Origin: CBDDLD01 sp965230605
GTDB taxonomy: Bacteria; Bacteroidota; Bacteroidia; Flavobacteriales; Flavobacteriaceae
Direction of reading: 5' to 3'
Length of the DNA stretch: 64,000 bases
NCBI GenBank assembly: GCA_965230605.1
Contig: CBDDLD010000004.1
Span: 2,604,001 to 2,668,000 of the forward strand
Shown here piece by piece: positions 45,110 to 52,823 of this stretch (the stretch's first letter is position 1; each line of letters opens with the position of its first letter). Both the position numbers and the translations under genes were made by a program. A model generated the notes under the pieces. It did no database searches and was not told the origin of the DNA. It saw nothing but the letters and a program-made list of their open reading frames with translations.

Positions 45110-45838
45110 ATGGCTACAGTACCAAAAAGCATCTCGTTTACTCATAAAGTATTATATATTCCAACCCTAAAAGAAGTCGGTATACCTATGGCTGATTTCG
45201 GATTAGCTAAGATTAATGAGGCTATTAAATATGAGGCCTATAACGGACATTGGGTGAAAAGAGGTGAACCCTTATTAAGCTATAAATTTTCATTTTTTGA
45301 CAAGGAAAAACCCTCATTGATGGATAAAATACGAGGCTATGACCCTAAATGGGATGTCGATTTCCATATCAAAAGTCCTATATCCGGATTAATACTTAAT
45401 CTTAGAGAGGAGAAAACCATTGATCTATCTATAGGAGGCTTACAATATCAGGGCTGTACTGATTTTGTCTTACCGGTACTATTGGTTCCCGAAGATGAAC
45501 CCCTTCCTGACACTGATAATTTCTATGAATACGATAAGATAGGGCGAACTGTAGCCGATCAGTTTTATCGTATTCCGATTCGTGATTATTCTGTAAGCGG
45601 TACAGAGCGGCTTGGAGACTATATTTCCAAACGGGATGCAGATGTCGCTAAGGTCTACTCTGATAAATTGAAGACCATACAGCAAAGAGACCCTAGTGAG
45701 TATCGGAACTATCGTATTGAAGACATTTCAGAAAAACATACGGCTTTGATAAGTAGGATACAAGAGCTTAGAACCAAGGATATTAACTTAAGAGAAAAAC
45801 TGCTCCCTATCTCACGTGCCTTTGGCACCTCTATTTAG
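45110..45838 (+). CDS. Unrecognised 242-residue protein with biotinyl/lipoyl-like segment
   Basis: I do not recognise this protein. It has no signal peptide or membrane segment. Residues about 45-105 (GHWVKRGEPLLSYKF, later FHIKSPISGLILNLRE) resemble the fold of biotinyl/lipoyl domains, where a surface 'must be passed through the membrane' hairpin would carry a lysine, but no MKM or DKA motif is present. The C-terminal part is helical and charged (DADVAKVYSDKLKTIQQRD). It is the second gene of the operon, and its conserved placement next to the DUF1566 gene should be tested. Confidence 0.6.
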   Translation: MATVPKSISFTHKVLYIPTLKEVGIPMADFGLAKINEAIKYEAYNGHWVKRGEPLLSYKFSFFDKEKPSLMDKIRGYDPKWDVDFHIKSPISGLILNLREEKTIDLSIGGLQYQGCTDFVLPVLLVPEDEPLPDTDNFYEYDKIGRTVADQFYRIPIRDYSVSGTERLGDYISKRDADVAKVYSDKLKTIQQRDPSEYRNYRIEDISEKHTALISRIQELRTKDINLREKLLPISRAFGTSI

Positions 45839-45874
45839 CCTACAAAACAAGTATCACTAATAAAAACAAACACT

Positions 45875-46159
45875 ATGGGACTATTCTCACCAAAAGGCAA
45901 TGAGATCAAAGTTAATTCAGACATTAAATCCAATCCAAGTGCCTATGAATGCTTACGGGTATGGATGAACCAAGGGGCGCCACAAGTTCATGCACAACCT
46001 ATTAAAGAAACCACCGATCCAAGGGCTTGGGGTTCTGTTCTTGCTGATGTCTCTGCATTGGTCTCCAGCCATAACGCTACCAATGATGCGGAGCGTAAAG
46101 AGGCCTTAAAACAGATCCAAAGCATGTTCAATTATCTGGTGGATGGCTGGGTGAAGTAA
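45875..46159 (+). CDS. DUF5076-like small protein
   Basis: This 94-residue protein resembles DUF5076: YECLRVWMNQGAPQVHAQPI, then DPRAWGSVLADVSALVSSH, and a C-terminal helical part ending in FNYLVDGW. It is soluble, with no signal. DUF5076 has no established function. It is the third gene of the operon, 36 bp after the previous stop. Confidence 0.7.
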   Translation: MGLFSPKGNEIKVNSDIKSNPSAYECLRVWMNQGAPQVHAQPIKETTDPRAWGSVLADVSALVSSHNATNDAERKEALKQIQSMFNYLVDGWVK

Positions 46160-46254
46160 TATTATCTTTATATAATAATCGGTGTATTAATTCTAATATA
46201 CTTTTAATTCCATTATATAATAAACATGACTTGATTATAGTTAAAGTAATGTAC

Positions 46255-46695
46255 ATGAAGAAACTTTATATAATTACATTACTTGCTTTACTCTATTCTT
46301 GCCAATCAAGTATAGATAGTGATAATAACTCCTTAGAAAGGGTATTTGCTCAATCATATTTTGACATCAGAATAGAAAACCGAGGATGTTTTCATCATAA
46401 TATAACATACCTTTCAGCTCAAAAAAAAGAAGAGGGATATCTTATAAAAGATAAAACAACTGGAAGGAGTCATATTATTTCAAAAGACAAAATAGATTCT
46501 TTAAAGACGTTTTTAAAACCTAGGATAGGAAAGAATGTAAATGGCGGATGTTCCTCAAGCCAATTTATAAGAATTGGTTTACCCATCGATTCAATAGAAT
46601 ACAAACACAGTTATTGTATGGGAGTTGAGGCTAGAACTATGAATAATTTACTCAACTATCGTGAACTGATAGGAGAAGAAATGTATTACGAATAA
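46255..46695 (+). CDS. Small lipoprotein of unknown function
   Basis: This is a lipoprotein of about 146 residues. From ATG 46255 (MKKLYIITLLALLYSC) the lipobox Cys is residue 16. An upstream TTG at 46231 and ATG 46249 are in the same frame but give a less typical signal. The mature part has two further cysteines (GCFHHN, GGCSSS) that may pair. I recognise no family. The next gene follows after 1 bp. Confidence 0.7.
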   Translation: MKKLYIITLLALLYSCQSSIDSDNNSLERVFAQSYFDIRIENRGCFHHNITYLSAQKKEEGYLIKDKTTGRSHIISKDKIDSLKTFLKPRIGKNVNGGCSSSQFIRIGLPIDSIEYKHSYCMGVEARTMNNLLNYRELIGEEMYYE

Positions 46696-46696
46696 T

Positions 46697-47119
46697 ATGT
46701 CTACCAAAACAGTGATTATAATTGCATCTATAGTGTTTCTCTTTGTAATCATAAACTATATCCAAAGCAAACGTTATGATAAGAAGATGCAACAATTAAA
46801 TGATAGTCGACCACATCTTACACGAGAGGAATATATAGATCGTCTCACCAATAAAGGTTTTGACAGACAGCATGTGGAGGTTGTGCATGATGAAATTAGA
46901 GCCCACCTTCTTATGAACGATTTTTCAATCTACCCCGAAGATAATATTCATAAAGTTTATGGCATTGTTGATCTTGATGACATTCAGTTAATGGATGATA
47001 TTTGCAAAAAACTTAAGCTCCGGGAGGTCATGCAATACGATATTGATGAAGTAGAAAAAACACTTAAAGTGTTTAATGCAGAATTCATTTTAGCCTTAAC
47101 AAAACGACTTTCCATTTAA
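46697..47119 (+). CDS. Membrane-anchored protein of unknown function
   Basis: This 140-residue protein has one N-terminal membrane segment (TVIIIASIVFLFVIINYI) and a charged helical remainder with LTREEYIDRLTNKGFDRQHVEVVHDEIRAHL. I recognise no family; the sequence is rich in acidic residues (VDLDDIQLMDDICKKL). It closes the five-gene run. No clear terminator separates it from the next promoter. Confidence 0.65.
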   Translation: MSTKTVIIIASIVFLFVIINYIQSKRYDKKMQQLNDSRPHLTREEYIDRLTNKGFDRQHVEVVHDEIRAHLLMNDFSIYPEDNIHKVYGIVDLDDIQLMDDICKKLKLREVMQYDIDEVEKTLKVFNAEFILALTKRLSI

Positions 47120-47134
47120 ATAATCCGCTCATAT

Positions 47135-47152
47135 ATACGTAGTTCTACGTAT
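47135..47152. promoter_or_regulatory. 18-bp palindrome, copy 2 (activator-type site)
   Basis: The identical ATACGTAGTTCTACGTAT lies 21 bp before the -7 element of the Hachiman operon promoter. The distance is within 1 bp of copy 1 at 44441. Confidence 0.8.
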
Positions 47153-47173
47153 AAATCGCTGAGAGCTTTTTGG

Positions 47174-47181
47174 TACATTTG
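47174..47181 (+). promoter_or_regulatory. -7 promoter element of the Hachiman operon
   Basis: TACATTTG matches TAnnTTTG perfectly, with a likely leader of about 58 bp before the hamA ATG. There is no TTG at -33; the palindrome takes its place. Confidence 0.65.
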
Positions 47182-47243
47182 ATATTAAACGCAATTGTGT
47201 TTATTAATACGTTGCCAACAATGTAAAAACCGCATAGAACTAA

Positions 47244-48140
47244 ATGAGGGAATCATTACATAATCTAGTTAAAAGCACTATTATATATAAATATGATTTA
47301 CCAAATGCAGTACAATCAATCCCTAGAACTTTATTTTCAACAGAAAATGATAAATGCTATTCAATAACAGATCAACAAGCCTTAGTTGAAGTTATTTACA
47401 ATTCAATAATCGATTATTCATTTAATGAATTTGACTTTACTAAAAGGGAATTAGATGACTTACACACTATCGCATTTCAAGAAAGAGTTAGATTCAATGA
47501 AGCTGATGATGAAGCTTCTAAACTAAAATATGGATTCTTTGGGGAAGTACTTTTACATTGTGTCCTAAAGCTATTTTTTAAAACGGATACATTAATTTCA
47601 AAAGGTTACTTCTATAACCCTTTAACAAAAAGGGAAGCTCCTGGCTACGATGCTTATCACTTAATTGAGGAAAATGACACAATTGGACTTTGGTTTGGGG
47701 AGACAAAATTTCATATAAATTATACAAATGCTGTTAATGATGTTCTAGATAAAATCAAATCTTCTCTTTCAGATGACTATTTAAGCACCAATCTTTTAGC
47801 AATAAGAAAGAACAGAGAAAACCTAAATATACAAGGTTCAAAATTAGAAATCATACTTAATGATTGGGATGAAAATCCAAGTATAAGAATTATAGAAGAA
47901 CTAAAACAACATTCAATTAATCTAATATATCCTGTTATAATTCTTTTTCAGCAAAACAAAACTGGATATGATGATAGTATAAAGAAAATACCAAAATATA
48001 TAGAGGATAATTACAAGTTAGAGAATTATGACTTATCAATTCCATATAGTGTTTTCTTCATTTTTATACCAATAGAAGATGTCAAAAAAGTTAAAAAAGA
48101 AGTATTAAAATGGATAGAATTGAAGAAGCCACTAATCTAA
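47244..48140 (+). CDS. hamA: Hachiman antiphage system nuclease HamA (DUF1837)
   Basis: HamA is the nuclease of the Hachiman defence system; with HamB it senses damaged or foreign DNA and degrades DNA, killing the cell. This 298-residue protein shows a PD-(D/E)xK nuclease core of DUF1837 type: E101 in KYGFFGEVLLH, D136 in PGYDAYH, and E153-x-K155 in FGETKFH. The family's preceding region (ERVRFNEADDEASKLKYG) is also present. hamB starts inside its end (30-bp overlap), giving a fixed ratio. The gene is more AT-rich than its neighbours, as expected for horizontal transfer. I identify it from the motif pattern and the helicase partner; a profile search is needed for certainty. Confidence 0.87.
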   Translation: MRESLHNLVKSTIIYKYDLPNAVQSIPRTLFSTENDKCYSITDQQALVEVIYNSIIDYSFNEFDFTKRELDDLHTIAFQERVRFNEADDEASKLKYGFFGEVLLHCVLKLFFKTDTLISKGYFYNPLTKREAPGYDAYHLIEENDTIGLWFGETKFHINYTNAVNDVLDKIKSSLSDDYLSTNLLAIRKNRENLNIQGSKLEIILNDWDENPSIRIIEELKQHSINLIYPVIILFQQNKTGYDDSIKKIPKYIEDNYKLENYDLSIPYSVFFIFIPIEDVKKVKKEVLKWIELKKPLI

Positions 48141-50395
48141 TCAAAGCTCTTAATACTTATCGAAATGATGAGCTTGAGGATTATGAATTTATAAAAATAG
48201 TTTGTAGCTATTTCGATAAAATCAAGCAAGAAGATTTATCAGAAGCTGATTTAAGTTTCTTGAAATACATTTCTAATATTATTGGAGTCCCTCACTTCTA
48301 CGACTTACTAGAAAAATTTGAACAAGATGTTACTATTAATTCATTTGACTTGAATACTCTATCTGCTATTATATATGAAAGCACGTTAAATATAAGTAAG
48401 CACAATAAAGTGCATAAATATCAAAAACAAATTCTAGAACTTTTCAAACCTAATCAACTAAATAGGTATTTTCTATCTGCCAGTACTTCTTTTGGAAAAA
48501 CGCATATCGTATTCGAAATAATAAAACAAATGGACTATGATAATGTAGTTCTAATATTTCCGACAATTGCCTTACTATCAGAAAACTTAGAACGGTTAAC
48601 TTCTGATGAAAGTTATAATTTTTTTGTTGAAAAATATTCAATACATACTTTAAGTGAGGTTGAAAGTTTAGATGACAAAAACCTTTTTATTTATACACCT
48701 GAACGCTACTTATCATTTGTTGAAAAAAGAGAAAATGAGATAGAATTCAATTTCGCATTTATTGATGAAGTTTACAAAATAGATAACGACTACATAATTG
48801 ATGAAGAAGTTCGTGAAAATGAAAGAGATATAGCTTATAGATTAGCGGTGTTTTATTCACTAAAAAAGGATGTTGATACGCTTTTGGCTGGTCCTTACAT
48901 TGACTTTTCAAGACCTGATGACAAGAATTACAATCGTTCTTTTGATAGATTTTTAGAAAAAAATGAAATCAAATTAATTGACTATAATGACTACGAAATA
49001 GTTAACAAAACTTATAGTGATATAAAAGGTAAAAAAAGTTATACCGTTGATTACAATCTTGATTTAACTTTTGAGAAAGGTTCAAAGAATGATAGACTTA
49101 TTGAAATCCTAGAGCAAATTTTTAATATCAATGAAAACTCTATTATCTATTGTTACTCTAGAAATTCAGCTGAATCCTATGCAAAAACTATTATAAATTC
49201 AGAATTACTTAATGAACATAATTATGAGGAGTATATCGAATTTATAGATCATATTTCTGATAATTATAATAAAGAATGGACGGTAATAAATGCATTAAAA
49301 AAAGGGATTGGAATACACCACGGACTAGTGCCAAAATATATTCAAAAAGAAACAGTTTCACTTTTTAATAAAGGTTTATTAAAAGTTTTGCTTTCTACTA
49401 CGACAATTACGGAAGGAGTTAATACTTCTGCTAAAAATTTAATTGTCCTTCACAATAAAAAAGGTAATAAACCTTTAAAAAAGTTTGACGCAAAAAATAT
49501 AGCAGGTAGAGCTGGTAGATTTCTATATCATTACAATGGACGAGTTATTGTCTTGCAAAATAAATTTATGGAAGCCATAAACTCTGAACCTGAAGGAATA
49601 AAACATAAGAACTACGATATAAATTCACCTAAAGACGATGTCGACTTATACTATACCGAAGAAGAATATTTAAGTGATGAAGATAAAGTTAAGATATTAG
49701 ATATTAATAAATTACAACAAGACAGAGGTATTACAGATGAAGTATTTCATTTATATAAAGTAGTTAGTAGAAAAGATAAAATCAAGATATATGACAAAAT
49801 AAAATTATTAAACCAAATCCAACTAGAAGCGATAAAAAAATTGATTCGATATATCAATTTTAAAATGGATATTGAATATGATGGCTTTCAAATTGTTTTA
49901 AACATTTTAGAATCAATAGTTAAAAATCAAAAACTGAAATTTTTAATTGAGTATAAAGGGCAAAATGGCGATTATTCAACTTTAACACACTTGGTTCACT
50001 TCTATTTACAAGGAGGGTTTAGAGGTTCAGTTAATTTTAAACTAGGAAAAGGGCTGACAGTTGACAAAGCTATATCTGAAACTTCTGAATTTGTATATAA
50101 CACACTAAAATATCAAGTTGTCAAATACCTCGGTGTTTTTAATATTATGTACAAATTTTACATTTCACAACAAACTGGACAACCAATAGAAGAAGTGAGT
50201 GGTCTTGATAAATTGTTGACTAAACTAGAATACAACGCTTTCACCGAAAAAGGTAGAATTGCAAGTGATTTTGGTGTTCCTATGTCAATTATCGATTATT
50301 ATGAAAATGAAGAAATGGCGAATGAAATTAAAAATTCATTTGACAACTATGAGTTGACCATATTTGAGAAAGTTGAAAAAATAATTAATGAGTAA
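48110..50395 (+). CDS. hamB: Hachiman helicase HamB
   Basis: HamB is the SF2 helicase sensor of Hachiman; it keeps HamA inactive until it loads on certain DNA ends. The 761 residues have Walker A STSFGKT at 125-131, the DExx box DEVY with D219/E220, and motif VI GRAGR at 466-470, with motif V-like TTTITEGVN just before. The C-terminal third is specific and unlike common housekeeping helicases. It overlaps hamA by 31 bp and is followed after 36 bp by a membrane protein gene. Lys-rich, AT-rich codon use fits an acquired gene. Confidence 0.88.
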   Translation: MDRIEEATNLIKALNTYRNDELEDYEFIKIVCSYFDKIKQEDLSEADLSFLKYISNIIGVPHFYDLLEKFEQDVTINSFDLNTLSAIIYESTLNISKHNKVHKYQKQILELFKPNQLNRYFLSASTSFGKTHIVFEIIKQMDYDNVVLIFPTIALLSENLERLTSDESYNFFVEKYSIHTLSEVESLDDKNLFIYTPERYLSFVEKRENEIEFNFAFIDEVYKIDNDYIIDEEVRENERDIAYRLAVFYSLKKDVDTLLAGPYIDFSRPDDKNYNRSFDRFLEKNEIKLIDYNDYEIVNKTYSDIKGKKSYTVDYNLDLTFEKGSKNDRLIEILEQIFNINENSIIYCYSRNSAESYAKTIINSELLNEHNYEEYIEFIDHISDNYNKEWTVINALKKGIGIHHGLVPKYIQKETVSLFNKGLLKVLLSTTTITEGVNTSAKNLIVLHNKKGNKPLKKFDAKNIAGRAGRFLYHYNGRVIVLQNKFMEAINSEPEGIKHKNYDINSPKDDVDLYYTEEEYLSDEDKVKILDINKLQQDRGITDEVFHLYKVVSRKDKIKIYDKIKLLNQIQLEAIKKLIRYINFKMDIEYDGFQIVLNILESIVKNQKLKFLIEYKGQNGDYSTLTHLVHFYLQGGFRGSVNFKLGKGLTVDKAISETSEFVYNTLKYQVVKYLGVFNIMYKFYISQQTGQPIEEVSGLDKLLTKLEYNAFTEKGRIASDFGVPMSIIDYYENEEMANEIKNSFDNYELTIFEKVEKIINE

Positions 50396-50431
50396 AATTC
50401 ACATATAAGTGAAAAACAAATAGATATATCT

Positions 50432-51073
50432 ATGAAAAAAAAATGGAAGAAAGTATTTGATTCAAATTTTAAAAGAGAGATTATTATTGGAGTTTTTATA
50501 TTACTATTGACGATTATAATACAAATGGGCGGCTGGTTACTTTCAAGAAATTATGCAAAGACAGACAACTTAATATCTAAGCAAATTGAGTTGACCGACA
50601 AACTGAATAGAGATCTTCAAGATTTTTTTTACCTAACTCAATTTTCTATTAATCAGGCCGTATTAAAATTTCATATAATAAATGACTTACCTCTTGGCCT
50701 TGAAGAACCAGGCGAAGTGTATTTAAGTCAAGAGATCAGATTGTTAATAGATGATACATTAAGAATAAAATATCCAACAATTTACACAAAATCTCTTGAA
50801 GCTGATTTAAAAGCAACTCAGCTCAATGCTACATTAACTCAAACAGTTTTGCATTTTAAAAACGAAAATATTCACAAATATGTGGATTCAATCAAAGATA
50901 TTATTTCTCCGCATAAAGTGTTTACAGATTTTACGACTGCAAGATTAAAAAAGAGCAAATCAAAAATTTCAGAAATTGAATTAGAAGAATTTATGACAAG
51001 CTATCACAAAGAGCTATTGAAAAAAATGAATAATGTTTTAAACTTAATGGTCACTGAATATATGGACTATTGA
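50432..51073 (+). CDS. Unrecognised membrane-anchored helical protein in the Hachiman operon
   Basis: I do not recognise this 213-residue protein. It has a single hydrophobic segment near residues 15-37 (REIIIGVFILLLTIIIQMGGWLL), and the rest looks helical and charged (NLISKQIELTDKLNRDLQDF, then KATQLNATLTQTVLHFKNEN, and SKSKISEIELEEFMTSYHKELL). The N-terminus is basic inside and the remainder should face one side of the membrane. It follows hamB on the same strand with the same base composition, so it may be an added part of this system or cargo. Confidence 0.6.
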   Translation: MKKKWKKVFDSNFKREIIIGVFILLLTIIIQMGGWLLSRNYAKTDNLISKQIELTDKLNRDLQDFFYLTQFSINQAVLKFHIINDLPLGLEEPGEVYLSQEIRLLIDDTLRIKYPTIYTKSLEADLKATQLNATLTQTVLHFKNENIHKYVDSIKDIISPHKVFTDFTTARLKKSKSKISEIELEEFMTSYHKELLKKMNNVLNLMVTEYMDY

Positions 51074-51128
51074 TCACTAATTTAATAGACTCTAGAGAAT
51101 AAAATATACTATACCACATTTTTAGCGA

Positions 51129-51170
51129 AGGAACCAACTGGCGCATGGGCCGTTCGAATCCCGAGTGTGC
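51129..51170 (+). pseudogene. Possible tRNA remnant, plus strand
   Basis: GTTCGAATCCC around 51151-51161 looks like a T-loop, followed by an acceptor-like GAGTGTGCA. The arms no longer pair, so it is a fragment, not a working tRNA. Confidence 0.35.
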
Positions 51171-51172
51171 AT

Positions 51173-51207
51173 AAAAAAAGTCCACACGGTAAGTGCGGAC
51201 TTTTTTT
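51173..51207. terminator. Symmetric hairpin next to tRNA remnants
   Basis: AAAAAAAGTCC and GGACTTTTTTT pair around a loop that can form an inner CAC/GTG stem. It can end transcription on either strand, including the Hachiman operon from the left. Confidence 0.75.
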
Positions 51208-51230
51208 GTGGGCGCGAAGGATTCCAGTTC
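51206..51230 (-). pseudogene. tRNA-Val 3'-end remnant (partial direct repeat)
   Basis: TTGTGGGCGCGAAGG at 51206-51220 repeats exactly the 3' end of the intact tRNA-Val gene at 51462-51476. The sequence then diverges. It is a decayed tRNA end or an attachment-site-like copy. Confidence 0.55.
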
Positions 51231-51420
51231 CATTAGCGTCCCGTTCTGAAAATAAAGTCTAAACAAATTTCATTTGTTATCTATTTTTTACGTCGCAAAA
51301 ATGAAGAGATTATAGATCCCTAAGCGAAACCACATTTGCAAATAGAATCCATCCCGCCACGCAAAGCGTGGTATAATTTTTATTTCCCTAAATACACAAG
51401 CTAATACTTGAATTATGGGA

Positions 51421-51454
51421 AATAAAAATCCCGTGACGATACCGTCACGGGATT
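51421..51454 (-). terminator. Terminator after tRNA-Val(TAC)
   Basis: The perfect 12-bp stem AATCCCGTGACG / CGTCACGGGATT with an ATAC loop is followed on the minus strand by TTTTTATTT. It lies 11 bp past the tRNA 3' end. Confidence 0.9.
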
Positions 51455-51464
51455 CTGCTTGTTG

Positions 51465-51539
51465 TGGGCGCGAAGGGATTCGAACCCCTGACCCCTTGGG
51501 TGTAAACCAAGTGCTCTGAACCAACTGAGCTACGCGCCC
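51465..51539 (-). tRNA. tRNA-Val (anticodon TAC)
   Basis: A full cloverleaf is seen on the minus strand: acceptor GGGCGCG / CGCGCCC, D stem GCTC/GAGC, anticodon stem CTTGG/CCAAG with loop TTTACAC (anticodon TAC), and T arm AGGGG-TTCGAAT-CCCTT. CCA is not encoded. A terminator follows. Confidence 0.96.
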
Positions 51540-51602
51540 CTTAAATTGGACTGCAAATATAAATTAGTTTTTAATACCTCAAAAGATTTTTTACAAAAAA
51601 AA

Positions 51603-52820
51603 TTAGATTATTTCCGCCACCACAAAGGTACTCCCACCTACATAGATCAGGTCACTTTTTGTAGCGGCTGTCTTAGCGGCTTCCAAAGCCTCTACAACAC
51701 TAGAATACACCTTGCCTTCCAAGCCTTCTGCTTGGGCTTGTTGTTGTAGGGTTTCCGCAGCCATACCACGCGCTATATTAGGTTTACAGAAGTAATAGGT
51801 GGCTGTTTTTGGTAGTAGTGATAAAATGCTGCTCAAGTCCTTATCATTCACTGCACCAAACACGATATGTAACTGCTCGTAAGATTCGCGTTCTAACTGT
51901 TTTACAATATAGCTTAAGCCTTCCTTATTATGTGCGGTATCACAGATGACCTTAGGATGCTCCTGTAAGACCTCCCAACGGCCTCGTAAGCCTGTATTGG
52001 CAGTAACACGTTGTAATCCGGTTTTAATATGTTGCTCGCTAATGCTATAGCCCTTGTCTTGCAACTGCTGTATGGCGACCAAAGCGGTTTGTATGTTCTG
52101 TTGCTGATAGTCCCCAATAAGATCTGAGGTATAGGTCTTGGTCTTTACATCCTCTGCAAAATATATGGGTGCGTCCTGGCTTTCCGCCACCGTTTGAAAC
52201 ACCGCTACAGTATCTTGCTGACGTTCGCCGATCACTACGGGTGTATGCGGCTTGATAATGCCTGCTTTTTCTTTAGCAATAGCTTCCATGGTATTTCCTA
52301 AGAACTGCATGTGGTCAAAGCCTATATTGGTAATCACAGATACTTCAGGGCTAATGATGTTCGTAGAGTCCAAGCGTCCGCCCAGACCCACTTCTATCAC
52401 GGCAATATCCACCTGTTGGTTCCGAAAATAATCAAAGGCCATACCAACCGTCATTTCAAAAAAGGACAGGGATTCTTTTTCAAAAAAGGCTTTGTGTTTC
52501 TTAATAAAACCCATCACAAACTGTTTGCTAATAGGTTTTCCATTGATACGAATACGCTCTCTAAAGTCTTTTAAATGTGGTGAGGTATACAAGCCCACCT
52601 TATAACCCGCTTCCTGTAAGATAGAGGCTAATATATGACTGGTGGAGCCTTTCCCATTGGTGCCACCCACATGAATAGATCTAAAGCCCTTTTCAGGGTA
52701 TTTAAGATATGCAGCTAGTTTATAGGTATTGGACAGGTCAGCTTTATAGGCGGTTTTACCCTTGTTTTGGTACATGGGTAATTGTTGAAACATCCAATTG
52801 ACCGTACTGTTATAATCCAT
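51603..52820 (-). CDS. folC: Folylpolyglutamate synthase / dihydrofolate synthase family enzyme
   Basis: FolC adds glutamate to folates (and may also make dihydrofolate) in the cytoplasm. The 405 residues open with the Mur-ligase-like ATP loop VGGTNGKGSTSHIL near residue 50, followed by YTSPHLKDFRERIRING, GLGGRLDSTNII (with the conserved D) and ICDTAHNKEGL. The gene is the last of the leftward run exbB-exbD-tonB-like-folC. Its higher GC content contrasts with the AT-rich Hachiman operon on the other side of the tRNA. Confidence 0.95.
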   Translation of the reverse strand: MDYNSTVNWMFQQLPMYQNKGKTAYKADLSNTYKLAAYLKYPEKGFRSIHVGGTNGKGSTSHILASILQEAGYKVGLYTSPHLKDFRERIRINGKPISKQFVMGFIKKHKAFFEKESLSFFEMTVGMAFDYFRNQQVDIAVIEVGLGGRLDSTNIISPEVSVITNIGFDHMQFLGNTMEAIAKEKAGIIKPHTPVVIGERQQDTVAVFQTVAESQDAPIYFAEDVKTKTYTSDLIGDYQQQNIQTALVAIQQLQDKGYSISEQHIKTGLQRVTANTGLRGRWEVLQEHPKVICDTAHNKEGLSYIVKQLERESYEQLHIVFGAVNDKDLSSILSLLPKTATYYFCKPNIARGMAAETLQQQAQAEGLEGKVYSSVVEALEAAKTAATKSDLIYVGGSTFVVAEII

Positions 52821-52823
52821 AGG

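Larger units (their letters stand above)
51074..51464. other. Non-coding stretch with tRNA remnants and hairpins
   Basis: This 391-bp stretch lies between the Hachiman operon and tRNA-Val(TAC). It holds two decayed tRNA-like pieces, two terminator-type hairpins and a GCCACGC / GCGTGGT hairpin near 51356. No open frame of note is seen; the frames in it only mirror the tRNA sequence. Confidence 0.6.

Noticed and set aside
48110..50395. HamB as an ordinary housekeeping helicase
   Set aside because: The direct overlap with a DUF1837-type nuclease and the unusual C-terminal part fit Hachiman better.
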